64,000 nt of DNA, taken from the NCBI RefSeq assembly GCF_900113255.1, contig NZ_FOOR01000004.1:62001-126000 (forward strand), written 5' to 3'. The notes beneath the pieces are model-generated. The model had not been told where the DNA came from. It saw only the letters and a list, made by a program, of their open reading frames with translations, and did no database searches. This DNA comes from Novosphingobium sp. CF614 (GTDB taxonomy: Bacteria > Pseudomonadota > Alphaproteobacteria > Sphingomonadales > Sphingomonadaceae). The first letter of the stretch is position 1, and every line of letters starts with the position of its first letter. The translations under genes were made by a program, and so were the position numbers. Shown in pieces: positions 52,362-60,187 of the stretch.

Positions 52362-53513
52362 TTAATAACCGCCGTTGTTGTTATCGTCTTCCGCGGGCGG
52401 CTTGATACCCGAACGCCAGTAGAAGTCCCGACGAGCCGAATCGTCTGGAATAAGCTCGCTAAGCAAATCATGAAGACTCATTCGCGCCCTGCGGTCAACC
52501 TCGCGCAGCGTTACACCAAGCGGCGAGAGCGGTTCATTGAGCTGAAAATAATCGGCCGCGGCGCCAATTGCCTTGAGCGCGTCCTCGCGCCGCGTGATCT
52601 TGCCCGCCACGAAGCCGCCGCCGGCCGCCGCCGGCGCGGCGGCACCCGGCTCGCCCGGCGATGCCAGCTCGTCCCCGGGGGCCTCGGCGGCAGCCGCGAC
52701 GGTCGGCGCCATTCCTTCGAGCCACTCGCGCATCGCGCGCAGCTCGTCGGTCAGGCGCGAGGCGCCGGGGAACTGCGGCTTGGTCCGTTCGGAAATGAAG
52801 CCGATCGCCCGGCGCCAGCCTTGTTCGGCCGCGCCGGCCAGCGCCGCGGCCCGGGTCAGCACTTCGCCCGGGAGGTGCCGCGCATGCGCCTCGATCTCGC
52901 GGTAGAGTTCGCTCGCTTCCTCGATCCGGGCGGATTTCTGATCGCCCGACAGCCCCTGGGAGGCGGTCATCGCGGCATCGGCGCGGATCTTGTCGAGGTG
53001 CCGAAGATCGCCCCCGCCGGTCCGCGCGATCACCAGCTTGCGCACCGGCTGGATCAGCGCGCCGTCCTTGTCGGTGCTGCCGCCGCTCAGGCCCGAGAGC
53101 GGCTGGAACCGGGTCTCGACGCCGTCCTCGTCCTCGGCCGGATAGAGCCCCTGGTCCCAGTACGCCTCGACCAGGTCGGCCAGCAGCGCCATCGCGGCGG
53201 CCAGATCGCCCAGCCCGTCATGGCGCGCGGCAGCCTCGATCAGGACCGTCATCGGCTCAAGGTCCTTGCCGTGATCCGAAAGGTACTCGATCGAATTCTC
53301 GGCCAGCGCTTCCCAGTCCCAGGCGCCGTCGGGCAGCACCAGGTCGTCGTCGGTCATCGCCGCGGTCTGCTCCAGCCGGACGATCGCCTTGCGCTGCGAA
53401 CGGATCTCGCGCAGCAGGTTACCGGCCGCGCCTTCATCCTCGCGCCCGTCTATTCCGACCGAATTGTCAATCGGCGCAAGGATTGCCTGCCGTCGTTCTT
53501 CGTCTATCAGCAC
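52362..53513 (-). CDS. tssA: Type VI secretion protein TssA
   Basis: The product is about 383 residues from a GTG at 53513; the frame extends further upstream without homology, and the start is uncertain. The ImpA_N domain (about 25-150) has the pattern KDLEPMTVLIEAAARHDGLG and AYWDQGLYPAEDEDGVETRF. An Ala/Pro/Gly-rich linker follows (near 270-300), then a C-terminal ERTKPQFPG and DALKAIGAAADYFQLNEPLS, PLGVTLREVDRRARMSLHD, the conserved TssA tail. TssA primes sheath/tube assembly. It is the first gene of the operon, divergent from PAAR. Confidence 0.88.
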   Translation of the reverse strand: MLIDEERRQAILAPIDNSVGIDGREDEGAAGNLLREIRSQRKAIVRLEQTAAMTDDDLVLPDGAWDWEALAENSIEYLSDHGKDLEPMTVLIEAAARHDGLGDLAAAMALLADLVEAYWDQGLYPAEDEDGVETRFQPLSGLSGGSTDKDGALIQPVRKLVIARTGGGDLRHLDKIRADAAMTASQGLSGDQKSARIEEASELYREIEAHARHLPGEVLTRAAALAGAAEQGWRRAIGFISERTKPQFPGASRLTDELRAMREWLEGMAPTVAAAAEAPGDELASPGEPGAAAPAAAGGGFVAGKITRREDALKAIGAAADYFQLNEPLSPLGVTLREVDRRARMSLHDLLSELIPDDSARRDFYWRSGIKPPAEDDNNNGGY

Positions 53514-53659
53514 GCCACGCTTCGCCCCATCATCCCCTCTTAACCAAGTTGAATTTACAGCTTTCCCGCGCCCACTCCACTTTTTTTTTGCGCGACTTGG
53601 CCGCGCGCCGTAAGTTACCTCGGCAGATCGATCCAAAGCTAATTCAGAAGGCAACTCTA

Positions 53660-53950
53660 TTGCCCCCCGCATCACGACTTACCGACATGCATACATGCCC
53701 GATGGTGACGGGCGTGGTGCCGCATGTCGGCGGGCCGATCCTGGCCCCGGGCGCGCCGACGGTGCTGATCGGTGCGCTCCCGGCGGCGCGGGTTTCCGAC
53801 CAATGCGTCTGCGTCGGGCCGCCGGACGTGATCGTCAAGGGCAGCGCGACGGTCCTTACCCAGAACATGCCCCAGGCCCGCATCGGCGACATGACCGCCC
53901 ACGGCGGCGTGATCGTGCTCGGCCTGCCGACGGTGATCGTGGGCGGATAG
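53660..53950 (+). CDS. PAAR-domain spike protein
   Basis: The product is 96 residues. The start is a TTG at 53660: it restores the conserved opening PPASRLTDMHTCPMV of PAAR proteins, and AGAAGG sits 8 bases upstream; starting at the ATG at 53687 would delete it. The PAAR repeats PHVGGPILAPGAPTVLIGAL, PAARVSDQCVCVGPPDVIVK and MTAHGGVIVLGLPTVIVGG end the chain, so there is no effector extension. It sharpens the VgrG tip. It is divergent from tssA and followed by a 15-bp triplicate. Confidence 0.92.
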   Translation: MPPASRLTDMHTCPMVTGVVPHVGGPILAPGAPTVLIGALPAARVSDQCVCVGPPDVIVKGSATVLTQNMPQARIGDMTAHGGVIVLGLPTVIVGG

Positions 53951-53964
53951 GGCAAGGCGCTTCC

Positions 53965-54009
53965 GGTGTTCGCGGGGACGGTGTTCGCAGGGACGGTGTT
54001 CGCAGGGAC
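53965..54009. repeat. 15-bp tandem repeat, three copies
   Basis: GGTGTTCGCGGGGAC at 53965-53979 is followed by GGTGTTCGCAGGGAC at 53980-53994 and 53995-54009. It begins 15 bases after the PAAR stop. Confidence 0.9.
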
Positions 54010-54041
54010 GAGGGGCACGGAACTGATTGCACACTTTTGCC

Positions 54042-54070
54042 TTGACAAGATTAACCTATTAGGTTATATA
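54042..54070 (+). promoter_or_regulatory. Consensus promoter with an operator-like palindrome
   Basis: TTGACA (54042-54047) and TATATA (54065-54070) are 17 bases apart, an almost perfect sigma-70 promoter. TAACCTA-T-TAGGTTA (54052-54066) forms a perfect 7-bp inverted repeat in the spacer and -10, typical of an autoregulated antitoxin or Xre-type operator. It points toward the 3' end of doc. Confidence 0.75.
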
Positions 54071-54089
54071 CCCCATCAGGTTCGGAGCC

Positions 54090-54143
54090 GTGGCGAAAGG
54101 CTTCGCGAATGATAGCTGGGTGAACGACGGCTGGCAGTCTTGA
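54090..54143 (+). other. Short frame behind the palindromic promoter (possible gene remnant)
   Basis: A GTG at 54090 with GGAG just upstream opens 17 residues ending at a TGA (VAKGFANDSWVNDGWQS). No family is recognised. The position, about 13 bases after the predicted transcription start, suggests the remnant of a gene once controlled by this promoter, perhaps a toxin-antitoxin or regulator gene lost when the doc module was inserted or deleted. Confidence 0.3.
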
Positions 54144-54149
54144 GGCGCC

Positions 54150-54542
54150 TTATTGTTGGTTGCGCGGTGGAATGAAGGCGGTGTTGTCGCGCAGCCAGGC
54201 CGCCAAATGGGTGAATTCAAAGTTTCCGGTTTCGTGGAGACCGATGATGAAGGCATGTGTTTCCTCAGCGCCGGCCGTGACATGCGCGCCGTTGATGGCG
54301 AGAAAAGTGTAGGTCACGGCAAAGGCCGTGCGTTTGTTGCCATCGATGAACGGGTGATTTTGCGCCATGCTTTCCCAAAGCGCCGCCGCTTCTTCGATCA
54401 GATCGGCGTAATATCCAGTCTGGGGGCGAAACAGGGCGGCCTCCAGCAGACCGGGATCACGCATCCCGTCGGAACCGCCGTAACGACCGATCTGATCCGC
54501 GTGAATGGCAAGGACCTCGATCGTCGTCAGATAGTCCGTCAC
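54150..54542 (-). CDS. doc: Doc-type toxin (Fic fold)
   Basis: The product is 130 residues from a GTG at 54542. The Fic-type motif is His63 in HPFIDGNKRT (63-72), Doc variant, which in P1 Doc phosphorylates EF-Tu and stops translation. The start LTTIEVLAIHADQIGRYGG is the Doc N-terminus. The start overlaps the antitoxin stop by 4 bases (GTGA), the usual coupled arrangement. The local GC content is lower than the surrounding genes, consistent with horizontal acquisition. Confidence 0.92.
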   Translation of the reverse strand: MTDYLTTIEVLAIHADQIGRYGGSDGMRDPGLLEAALFRPQTGYYADLIEEAAALWESMAQNHPFIDGNKRTAFAVTYTFLAINGAHVTAGAEETHAFIIGLHETGNFEFTHLAAWLRDNTAFIPPRNQQ

Positions 54543-54769
54543 TCAGCAAGCTTCTTGTATAGCCCGCCGAATTTTTCGAGGCTGCCCTGATAGGCCTCCA
54601 TCACATGCGCACGCGGCTGGCTGCGCCTGCGCTTCTCGATCAGATCGCTCAGCGCTTCGTCGATCAACGCCTGAATCTGCCGCCCCTCGCTCTGGGCAAG
54701 GCCGCGAACGGCGGAGAGGATCTTTGCATCGACCTGGGTTGCGAACTTTTCACGAGCCTTGGACGCCAT
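54539..54769 (-). CDS. Antitoxin partner of Doc
   Basis: The product is 76 residues. ASKAREKFATQVDAKILSAV and LAQSEGRQIQALIDEALSDL form a ribbon-helix-helix-like DNA-binding part; the C-terminal QPRAHVMEAYQGSLEKFGGL likely folds on the toxin. GGAGGTG lies 5 bases before the ATG at 54769. It should repress its own operon, probably by binding the 10-bp tandem repeat at 54796-54815. It is not the Phd type seen with P1 Doc. Confidence 0.85.
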   Translation of the reverse strand: MASKAREKFATQVDAKILSAVRGLAQSEGRQIQALIDEALSDLIEKRRRSQPRAHVMEAYQGSLEKFGGLYKKLAE

Positions 54770-54795
54770 AATGCACCTCCATTCCGTTCCCCGCT

Positions 54796-54815
54796 TATCA
54801 TGAAATATCATGAAA
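54796..54815. promoter_or_regulatory. Tandem 10-bp repeat upstream of the antitoxin (operator candidate)
   Basis: TATCATGAAA is repeated exactly at 54796-54805 and 54806-54815, 27 bases upstream of the antitoxin start. Each unit contains a TCATGA palindrome. On the minus strand a TTGAAG precedes it, so it may lie between the -35 and -10 boxes of the toxin-antitoxin promoter. Confidence 0.6.
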
Positions 54816-54977
54816 CTTCAAGAAATCCGGATATCCACTGGCATGCCGTGCTCCCAAAACCGGCGTTTTGACGATTGCGGGCACCTGCGATCGCCCGCGG
54901 CACTGGCAATGCGGCGAACTGAAGACTAAGGGGGCGCGTAACGACTCCCCCCGCGAGAAGGACAGGCCCCCTCTCCC

Positions 54978-55415
54978 ATGCGCATCGCGATTGCCTCGGA
55001 CCATGCCGCCGTCGACCTCAAGGCCGAACTGCGCGAATACCTCATCGGCCTCGGTCACGAAGTCGCCGACCTTGGCCCGGAGACCGCCGACCGGGTCGAT
55101 TATCCCGACTACGGCTACAAGCTCGCCGCGGTCGTCGCCGACGGCACCGCCGACTACGGCGTGGCGCTGTGCGGATCGGGCATCGGCATCTCGATCGCGG
55201 TCAACCGCCATCCGGCGCTGCGCTGCGCGCTGGTGTCAGAGCCGCTTTCGGCGGCGCTCGCCCGCGAGCACAACAACGCGAACTGCATCGCCATGGGCGC
55301 GCGCCTGACCGGGGTCGACATGGCCAAGGCCTGTCTCGACGCCTTCCTGGCGACCGCGTTCGGAGGCGGCCGCCATGCCGGCCGCGTCGAAAAGCTTTCC
55401 AATCCTTCCTGCTGA
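54978..55415 (+). CDS. rpiB: Ribose-5-phosphate isomerase B
   Basis: The product is 145 residues. [40 protein letters not shown] (catalytic Cys65) and [18 protein letters not shown] are RpiB signatures. It interconverts ribose-5-phosphate and ribulose-5-phosphate. It overlaps nothing but ends 22 bases before glyA; rpiB-glyA-nrdR is a conserved alphaproteobacterial order and likely an operon. Confidence 0.97.
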   Translation: MRIAIASDHAAVDLKAELREYLIGLGHEVADLGPETADRVDYPDYGYKLAAVVADGTADYGVALCGSGIGISIAVNRHPALRCALVSEPLSAALAREHNNANCIAMGARLTGVDMAKACLDAFLATAFGGGRHAGRVEKLSNPSC

Positions 55416-55437
55416 TCCGCAAAAGGCCCAACGCATC

Positions 55438-56736
55438 ATGACCGTCGAAACCGCCATCCGTTCTCCCGGCTTCTTCACTGAAAGCATCGCGGCCAGCGAC
55501 CCCGCCGTCGCCCGGGCGATCGGCCAGGAACTCAAGCGCGAGCGCAAGCAGATCGAGCTGATCGCTTCGGAAAACATCGTCTCCAAGGCGGTGCTGGAGG
55601 CGCAAGGCTCGGTGCTTACCAACAAGTACGCCGAAGGCTACCCCGGCAAGCGCTACTACCAGGGCTGCGAACCATCGGACGCGGTCGAGACGCTGGCGAT
55701 CGAACGCGCCAGGCAGCTGTTCGGCTGCCAGTTCGCCAATGTCCAGCCCCACTCGGGCGCGCAGGCGAACGGCGCGGTCCTGCTGGCCACGGTCAAGCCG
55801 GGCGATACCGTGATGGGCATGAGCCTGGATGCCGGCGGCCATCTCACGCACGGGGCCAAGGCGGCGATGAGCGGCAAATGGTTCAACGCGGTGCAGTACG
55901 GCGTCACCCGGGACACCCACCTGATCGACTACGACCAGGTGGAGGCGCTGGCCAGGGAGCATCAGCCCAAGCTCATCATCGCCGGCGGCTCCGCCTATCC
56001 GCGCGTGATCGACTTCGCCCGCATGCGCGCGATCGCCGATAGCGTGGGCGCGCTGTTCCAGGTCGACATGGCCCACTTCGCCGGACTGGTGGCGGCGGGC
56101 GTTCACCCCTCGCCCTTCCCACACGCGCACATCGCCACCACCACCACGCACAAGACCCTGCGCGGCCCGCGCGGCGGCATGATCCTCACCAATGACGAGG
56201 CGCTGGCCAAGAAGATCAACTCGGCGGTGTTTCCCGGACTCCAGGGCGGCCCGCTGATGCACGTCATCGCCGCCAAGGCGGTGGCCTTCGGCGAAGCGCT
56301 GCGCCCCGAGTTCAAGGACTACTGCCGCAAGGTGGTGGAAAACGCCAAGGTCCTTGCCGAGACGCTCAAGTCGCGCGGGGCGGAGATCGTCTCGGGCGGC
56401 ACCGACACGCACCTGGCGCTCGTCGACCTCTCGCCGCTGGGCGTGACCGGCAAGGACGCCGACGAGGCTCTGGAACGCGCCGGCATCACCTGCAACAAGA
56501 ACGGCATCCCGTTCGACCCGCTGCCGCCGATGAAGACCAGCGGCATCCGCGTGGGGTCCCCGGCGGGCACCACGCGCGGCTTCGGCGCCGAGGAGTTCCG
56601 CGAGATCGGCAATATGATCGCCGACGTGCTCGACGGGCTTGCCAAGTGCGGCGAACAGGGTGACGCCCAGGTGGAGCAGAAAGTGCGCGCGCGCGTCGAA
56701 GCCTTGTGCGATCGCTTCCCCATCTACGAGGACTGA
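55438..56736 (+). CDS. glyA: Serine hydroxymethyltransferase
   Basis: The product is 432 residues. [20 protein letters not shown] and [19 protein letters not shown] are signatures; the PLP Lys is Lys239 in [14 protein letters not shown]. It converts serine and tetrahydrofolate to glycine and 5,10-methylene-tetrahydrofolate. ATG at 55438 is used; an in-frame ATG at 55375 would overlap rpiB and add no homology. Confidence 0.98.
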   Translation: MTVETAIRSPGFFTESIAASDPAVARAIGQELKRERKQIELIASENIVSKAVLEAQGSVLTNKYAEGYPGKRYYQGCEPSDAVETLAIERARQLFGCQFANVQPHSGAQANGAVLLATVKPGDTVMGMSLDAGGHLTHGAKAAMSGKWFNAVQYGVTRDTHLIDYDQVEALAREHQPKLIIAGGSAYPRVIDFARMRAIADSVGALFQVDMAHFAGLVAAGVHPSPFPHAHIATTTTHKTLRGPRGGMILTNDEALAKKINSAVFPGLQGGPLMHVIAAKAVAFGEALRPEFKDYCRKVVENAKVLAETLKSRGAEIVSGGTDTHLALVDLSPLGVTGKDADEALERAGITCNKNGIPFDPLPPMKTSGIRVGSPAGTTRGFGAEEFREIGNMIADVLDGLAKCGEQGDAQVEQKVRARVEALCDRFPIYED

Positions 56737-56739
56737 CCG

Positions 56740-56982
56740 ATGACCGATCCCCGCCGCCCGCACGATCCCGGCACTTTCGTCCGCGACGCGCGCCACGAAC
56801 TCGCCGGAATGCTGCAGGATGGGCTGGACCATCCTTCGACCAAGCCGGTGCTGGTCTGGGGCGCGATCGGGGCGGTGGCCGGTGCCATGCTGCCGTTCGT
56901 TTCGATCGGCCTGGGCCTGGCCGCCGGGGCCGGCTACAAGTTCTACAAGCGGGTCCGTCCTGACCAGGGCGCCCGGGATTGA
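56740..56982 (+). CDS. Small membrane protein between glyA and nrdR
   Basis: The product is 80 residues. A hydrophilic N-terminal half (PHDPGTFVRDARHELAGMLQ) is followed by a hydrophobic segment VLVWGAIGAVAGAMLPFVSI, GLGLAAGAGYKFYKRVR. It starts 3 bases after glyA and ends 14 before nrdR, so it is transcribed with them. Function unknown; similar small proteins recur at this place in sphingomonads (from memory, unverified). Confidence 0.75.
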   Translation: MTDPRRPHDPGTFVRDARHELAGMLQDGLDHPSTKPVLVWGAIGAVAGAMLPFVSIGLGLAAGAGYKFYKRVRPDQGARD

Positions 56983-56996
56983 AAGCCAACGCCTGA

Positions 56997-57473
56997 ATGC
57001 GCTGTCCATTCTGCGCCCACGACGATTCCCAGGTCAAGGACAGCCGCCCGACCGAGGACAACACGGCCATCCGCCGCCGCCGCCAGTGCTCGAGCTGCGG
57101 CGCGCGCTTCACCACGTTCGAACGCGTCCAGCTGCGCGAGATCACCGTGGTCAAGAGCAACGACAAGGCCGGCGAACCGCGCCGTGAACCGTTCGACCGC
57201 TCGAAGATCGAGCAATCGGCCACCCTGGCCTGCCGCAAGCGCGGGATCGAGCGCGAGAAGATCGACCAGCTCGTCTCCGGCGTGCAGCGCCAGGTCGAAA
57301 CCTCGGGGGAGGCGGAGGTATCCTCGCGCATGATCGGGGAACTGGTGATGGAAGGACTGCGCCAGCTCGACTCGGTCGCCTACATCCGCTTCGCCTCGGT
57401 CTACCGCGCCTTCAACGAAGCCAGGGACTTCGAGGAATTCGCGGGCGCCGTGCGCGAAATCAGCAAGGGGTAG
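56997..57473 (+). CDS. nrdR: Transcriptional repressor NrdR
   Basis: The product is 158 residues. The zinc ribbon is Cys3, Cys6 ([17 protein letters not shown]) and Cys31, Cys34 ([10 protein letters not shown]); the ATP-cone spans about 49-139 ([20 protein letters not shown]). It represses ribonucleotide reductase genes when (d)ATP binds. Its place downstream of glyA is conserved. Confidence 0.97.
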   Translation: MRCPFCAHDDSQVKDSRPTEDNTAIRRRRQCSSCGARFTTFERVQLREITVVKSNDKAGEPRREPFDRSKIEQSATLACRKRGIEREKIDQLVSGVQRQVETSGEAEVSSRMIGELVMEGLRQLDSVAYIRFASVYRAFNEARDFEEFAGAVREISKG

Positions 57474-57526
57474 TTCTCCACCCCCCGTTCGTCCCGAACG
57501 AAGCCGAGGCAAGTTGAGACGCGACA

Positions 57527-58669
57527 ATGGCATTCTGGACATACATCCTCCGCTGCGCCGATGGCAGTTACTACACCGGCCACACGGACGACCTTGAACG
57601 CCGCGTTGCGCAGCATCATGACGGCACGTTCGCCGGATACGCACACGGTCGGCGGCCCGTGGAATTGGCCTGGGCGGACGAGTTCCCATCGCGCGTCGAA
57701 GCGTTGGAAGCGGAACGCCGGATCAAGGGCTGGTCACGAGCGAAGAAGGAGGCCTTGATCCAGCGGGACTGGGAAGCGGTGCAGCGGCTGGCACGCCGGC
57801 GCGGGTCCTTCGAGACGGCCCCTCGGCCTGCGGCTTCGGTCCCTCCTCATGACGAACGAAGTGGGGAAACACGGAGTCCCGCTTCCGTTCGCCCCGAGGA
57901 GGGACCGAGTCTTGGCGAAGGCCCGTCTCGAAGGGCCGCGCGCCGCCCGCCCCTTCCCCCCGTCATCGTCCTCGTCCGCCCGCAGCTGGGCGAGAACATC
58001 GGCAAGGCCGCGCGCGCGATGCTCAATTTCGGGCTGACCGAGATGCGGCTCGTCACCCCCCGCGACGGCTGGCCCAATCCTTCGGCCGGCCCCGCCGCGG
58101 CCGGCGCCGACGTGGTGCTGGAAGGCGCGCGGGTGTTCGAAAACCTGGCCGAGGCGGTGGCCGACTGCGCGAACGTCTATGCCACCACCGTGCGCAAGCG
58201 CGGCGTCACCAAGCCGGTCGTCACGCCCGAGCAAGCCGCACGCGAGGTTCACGCGGCGGCGGGGCGCTCCGCCTATGTCTTCGGTCCCGAGCGCTCGGGG
58301 CTGGAGACAGAGGACGTCGCGCTCGCCCGCGCGATCCTGACAGTGCCGATCAATCCCGCGTTCGCCTCGCTCAACCTGGCCCAGGCGGTGATCCTGTGCG
58401 CCTATGAGTGGTCGAGGAACGCGGGCCTCGAACAGCCCACGGTGGAGGAGCTGCTGCCCCCCGCCCCGCAGGACGAGCTCGAAGGGCTGATCGGCCATTT
58501 CGAGCGGCTGCTGGAAGAGAAGAACTACTTCTGGCCAGAGACTCGCGCCGCCGCCAACCGGCTGACCTTGCGCAACCTGCTGACCAAGCCAGGCTGGAAC
58601 CACCTGGAAGTACGCACCATGCGCGGCGTTCTTTCCAGCCTCGAAAAGCCGCGCCGGCCGCGCGGCTGA
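57527..58669 (+). CDS. GIY-YIG endonuclease domain fused to TrmJ-type tRNA methyltransferase
   Basis: The product is 380 residues in one uninterrupted frame. Residues 1-93 are a YhbQ-like GIY-YIG domain (TYILRCADGSYYTGHTDDLE, HGRRPVELAWADEFPSRVEA). Residues 94-145 are a Pro/Arg/Glu-rich linker encoded by the inverted-repeat region 57807-57934. Residues 146-380 are a complete SPOUT methyltransferase (PVIVLVRPQLGENIGKAARA, YVFGPERSGLETEDVALARA, ASLNLAQAVILCAYEW) of the TrmJ group, which 2'-O-methylates position 32 of tRNAs. No in-frame ATG, GTG or TTG exists between the domains near the TrmJ start, so TrmJ seems to depend on the fusion for translation. The two halves are usually separate genes. 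Confidence 0.8.
   Translation: MAFWTYILRCADGSYYTGHTDDLERRVAQHHDGTFAGYAHGRRPVELAWADEFPSRVEALEAERRIKGWSRAKKEALIQRDWEAVQRLARRRGSFETAPRPAASVPPHDERSGETRSPASVRPEEGPSLGEGPSRRAARRPPLPPVIVLVRPQLGENIGKAARAMLNFGLTEMRLVTPRDGWPNPSAGPAAAGADVVLEGARVFENLAEAVADCANVYATTVRKRGVTKPVVTPEQAAREVHAAAGRSAYVFGPERSGLETEDVALARAILTVPINPAFASLNLAQAVILCAYEWSRNAGLEQPTVEELLPPAPQDELEGLIGHFERLLEEKNYFWPETRAAANRLTLRNLLTKPGWNHLEVRTMRGVLSSLEKPRRPRG
57807..57934. repeat. Large imperfect inverted repeat within the GIY-YIG/TrmJ gene
   Basis: CCTTCGAGACGG (57807-57818) pairs with CCGTCTCGAAGG (57923-57934); inside, GGTCCCTCCTC (57838-57848) pairs with GAGGAGGGACC (57896-57906) and CGAACG (57853-57858) with CGTTCG (57886-57891). It looks like a mobile or REP-type stem-loop unit whose 128 bases lie exactly in the linker. 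Confidence 0.75.
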
Positions 58670-58705
58670 GGTTTTGCCGGCGACTGTCCTGCTTTCAGCT
58701 TGCGC

Positions 58706-58733
58706 TTGACTTTCCGGCCCCAGCCCGTAAGGG
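58706..58733 (+). promoter_or_regulatory. Candidate promoter of rpsD
   Basis: TTGACT (58706-58711) and TAAGGG (58728-58733) are 16 bases apart, the same TTGACTTT style as rpmJ and rpoZ. Transcription near 58740 would leave a leader of about 160 bases before rpsD. Confidence 0.5.
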
Positions 58734-58900
58734 CCACGCCTTCACATGGCACCTGCCCGTTTCCGGCAGTTCGCCCATTCGGCCCCGCAACCCGGTGAAG
58801 CGGCGGCCGCATCCCGCGCAATAGGCGGTGATGGTGCGCCCCGGGGAACGACGGATCGCAGGCCGCGGTGGCCATGCGACAAGCAGAACGGAGACGACTT

Positions 58901-59515
58901 ATGTCGAAGCGCAAGAGCGCCAAGTACAAACTCGACCGCCGCATGGGCGAGAACATCTGGGGCCGCCCCAAGAGCTCGGTCAACCGCCGCAGCTATGGCC
59001 CCGGCCAGCACGGCCAGCGCCGCAAGGGCAAGCTCTCGGACTACGGCATCCAGCTGCGCGCCAAGCAGAAGCTCAAGGGCTACTACGGCGACGTGACCGA
59101 GAAGCAGTTCAAGGCGACCTACCAGGAAGCCAGCCGCATGAAGGGCGACACCGGCCAGAACCTGATCGGCCTGCTCGAACAGCGCCTGGACATGGTGGTG
59201 TACCGCGCCAAGTTTGCGCCGACCATCTTCGCCGCCCGCCAGATCGTTTCGCACGGCCACATCCGCGTGAACGGCGTGAAGTGCAACATCGCCTCGCGCC
59301 GCGTCAAGGTGGGTGACATCATCAGCCTGGGCAACAAGGCCAAGGAAATGGCGCTCATCATCGAAGCGCAGAACCTGCCCGAGCGCGATATCCCGGACTA
59401 CGTCGCGGTCGACGGCACCGACAAGATCACCTTCGTGCGCGTCCCCACGCTCGACGAAGTGCCTTATCCGGTGAAGATGGAACCGAACCTGGTCGTTGAG
59501 TTCTACTCGCGCTGA
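58901..59515 (+). CDS. rpsD: 30S ribosomal protein S4
   Basis: The product is 204 residues. [40 protein letters not shown] and [20 protein letters not shown], then the S4 RNA-binding motif [20 protein letters not shown]. It binds the 5' domain of 16S rRNA and initiates 30S assembly. ATG at 58901 is chosen by GGAG 9 bases upstream; a frame from 58868 has no homology. A strong terminator follows. Confidence 0.98.
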   Translation: MSKRKSAKYKLDRRMGENIWGRPKSSVNRRSYGPGQHGQRRKGKLSDYGIQLRAKQKLKGYYGDVTEKQFKATYQEASRMKGDTGQNLIGLLEQRLDMVVYRAKFAPTIFAARQIVSHGHIRVNGVKCNIASRRVKVGDIISLGNKAKEMALIIEAQNLPERDIPDYVAVDGTDKITFVRVPTLDEVPYPVKMEPNLVVEFYSR

Positions 59516-59535
59516 TCCGGCTCCATTTGGAACCA

Positions 59536-59569
59536 AAAAAAGGCGGTGGCGCTGGCCATCGCCTTTTTT
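59536..59569 (+). terminator. Bidirectional intrinsic terminator after rpsD
   Basis: AAAAAAGGCGGTGGC (59536-59550) pairs with GCCATCGCCTTTTTT (59555-59569), 15 bp with one G-T pair and a GCTG loop. It is the clearest A-stem-T terminator in the window and begins 20 bases after the stop. Confidence 0.95.
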
Positions 59570-59623
59570 CTTGTCCGCCGGCCAAACATCCACGATGCAT
59601 GGCCACCTGACGGAACGAACGGG

Positions 59624-60187
59624 ATGCTTGCTGTGAACATGTCCAGGCGGATGGCCCCTGCCCTTGCGCTGGCCTTTGCGATGGCCTTTGCGATGACGCT
59701 GGGCATGGCGACGCCGCTGCGGGCCAAGGCGCCCCAGATCGGTGAGATCGCCCCCGAGGCGACGCTGAACCTGGTGAACGGTGAAACGGTGAAGCTCTCG
59801 GAGCTGCACGGACAGGTGGTGGTGCTCAATTTCTGGGCGACATGGTGCGGGCCCTGCCGCACGGAGCTGCCGACGCTCGATACCTACTACCGTATCCAAC
59901 GCAAGTTCGGGCTGCGGATATTTTCGGCGACGACCGAGAGTTCGGTCCCGGAACGCTCGCTCCGCAAGCTGTTCGACGTGCTGACGATCGAACCGGTGCG
60001 CCGGCTGCGCGGCCCCTATCGGCCCATCGAAGGGGCAGTGCCCACCAACTACATCATCGATCGCGCGGGCCGGATCCGCTATGCCAAGGCCGGCGCCTTC
60101 GATCTCGACGACCTGAACCGGGAACTCGTACCGCTGCTTCGTGAACCCGCCCCGGGCAGCGACGCCAGGCGTGCCGGCACGAAATGA
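59624..60187 (+). CDS. TlpA-like periplasmic thioredoxin
   Basis: The product is 187 residues from the ATG at 59624, or 182 from 59639. A signal peptide with duplicated AFAM (12-bp repeat) ends near PLRAKA. The thioredoxin fold has VVVLNFWATWCGPCRTELPT with the CxxC pair, VPTNYIIDRAGRIRY (cis-Pro region). It acts as a periplasmic disulfide reductase, perhaps for cytochrome maturation or another exported thiol protein. The stop overlaps the next gene's start (ATGA). No cytochrome genes are adjacent. Confidence 0.85.
   Translation: MLAVNMSRRMAPALALAFAMAFAMTLGMATPLRAKAPQIGEIAPEATLNLVNGETVKLSELHGQVVVLNFWATWCGPCRTELPTLDTYYRIQRKFGLRIFSATTESSVPERSLRKLFDVLTIEPVRRLRGPYRPIEGAVPTNYIIDRAGRIRYAKAGAFDLDDLNRELVPLLREPAPGSDARRAGTK

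Noticed and set aside
48828..53543. A 1571-codon plus-strand open frame opposite the T6SS sheath genes
   Set aside because: It is antisense to tssC paralogue, tssC, tssB and tssA, is full of His/Arg/Asp/Gly from GC-rich codon mirroring, and has no domain signature. The minus-strand genes are unambiguous.
53687..53950. Shorter PAAR gene starting at the ATG
   Set aside because: It would remove the conserved PAAR N-terminus, while a TTG with an AGAAGG site 8 bases upstream restores it.
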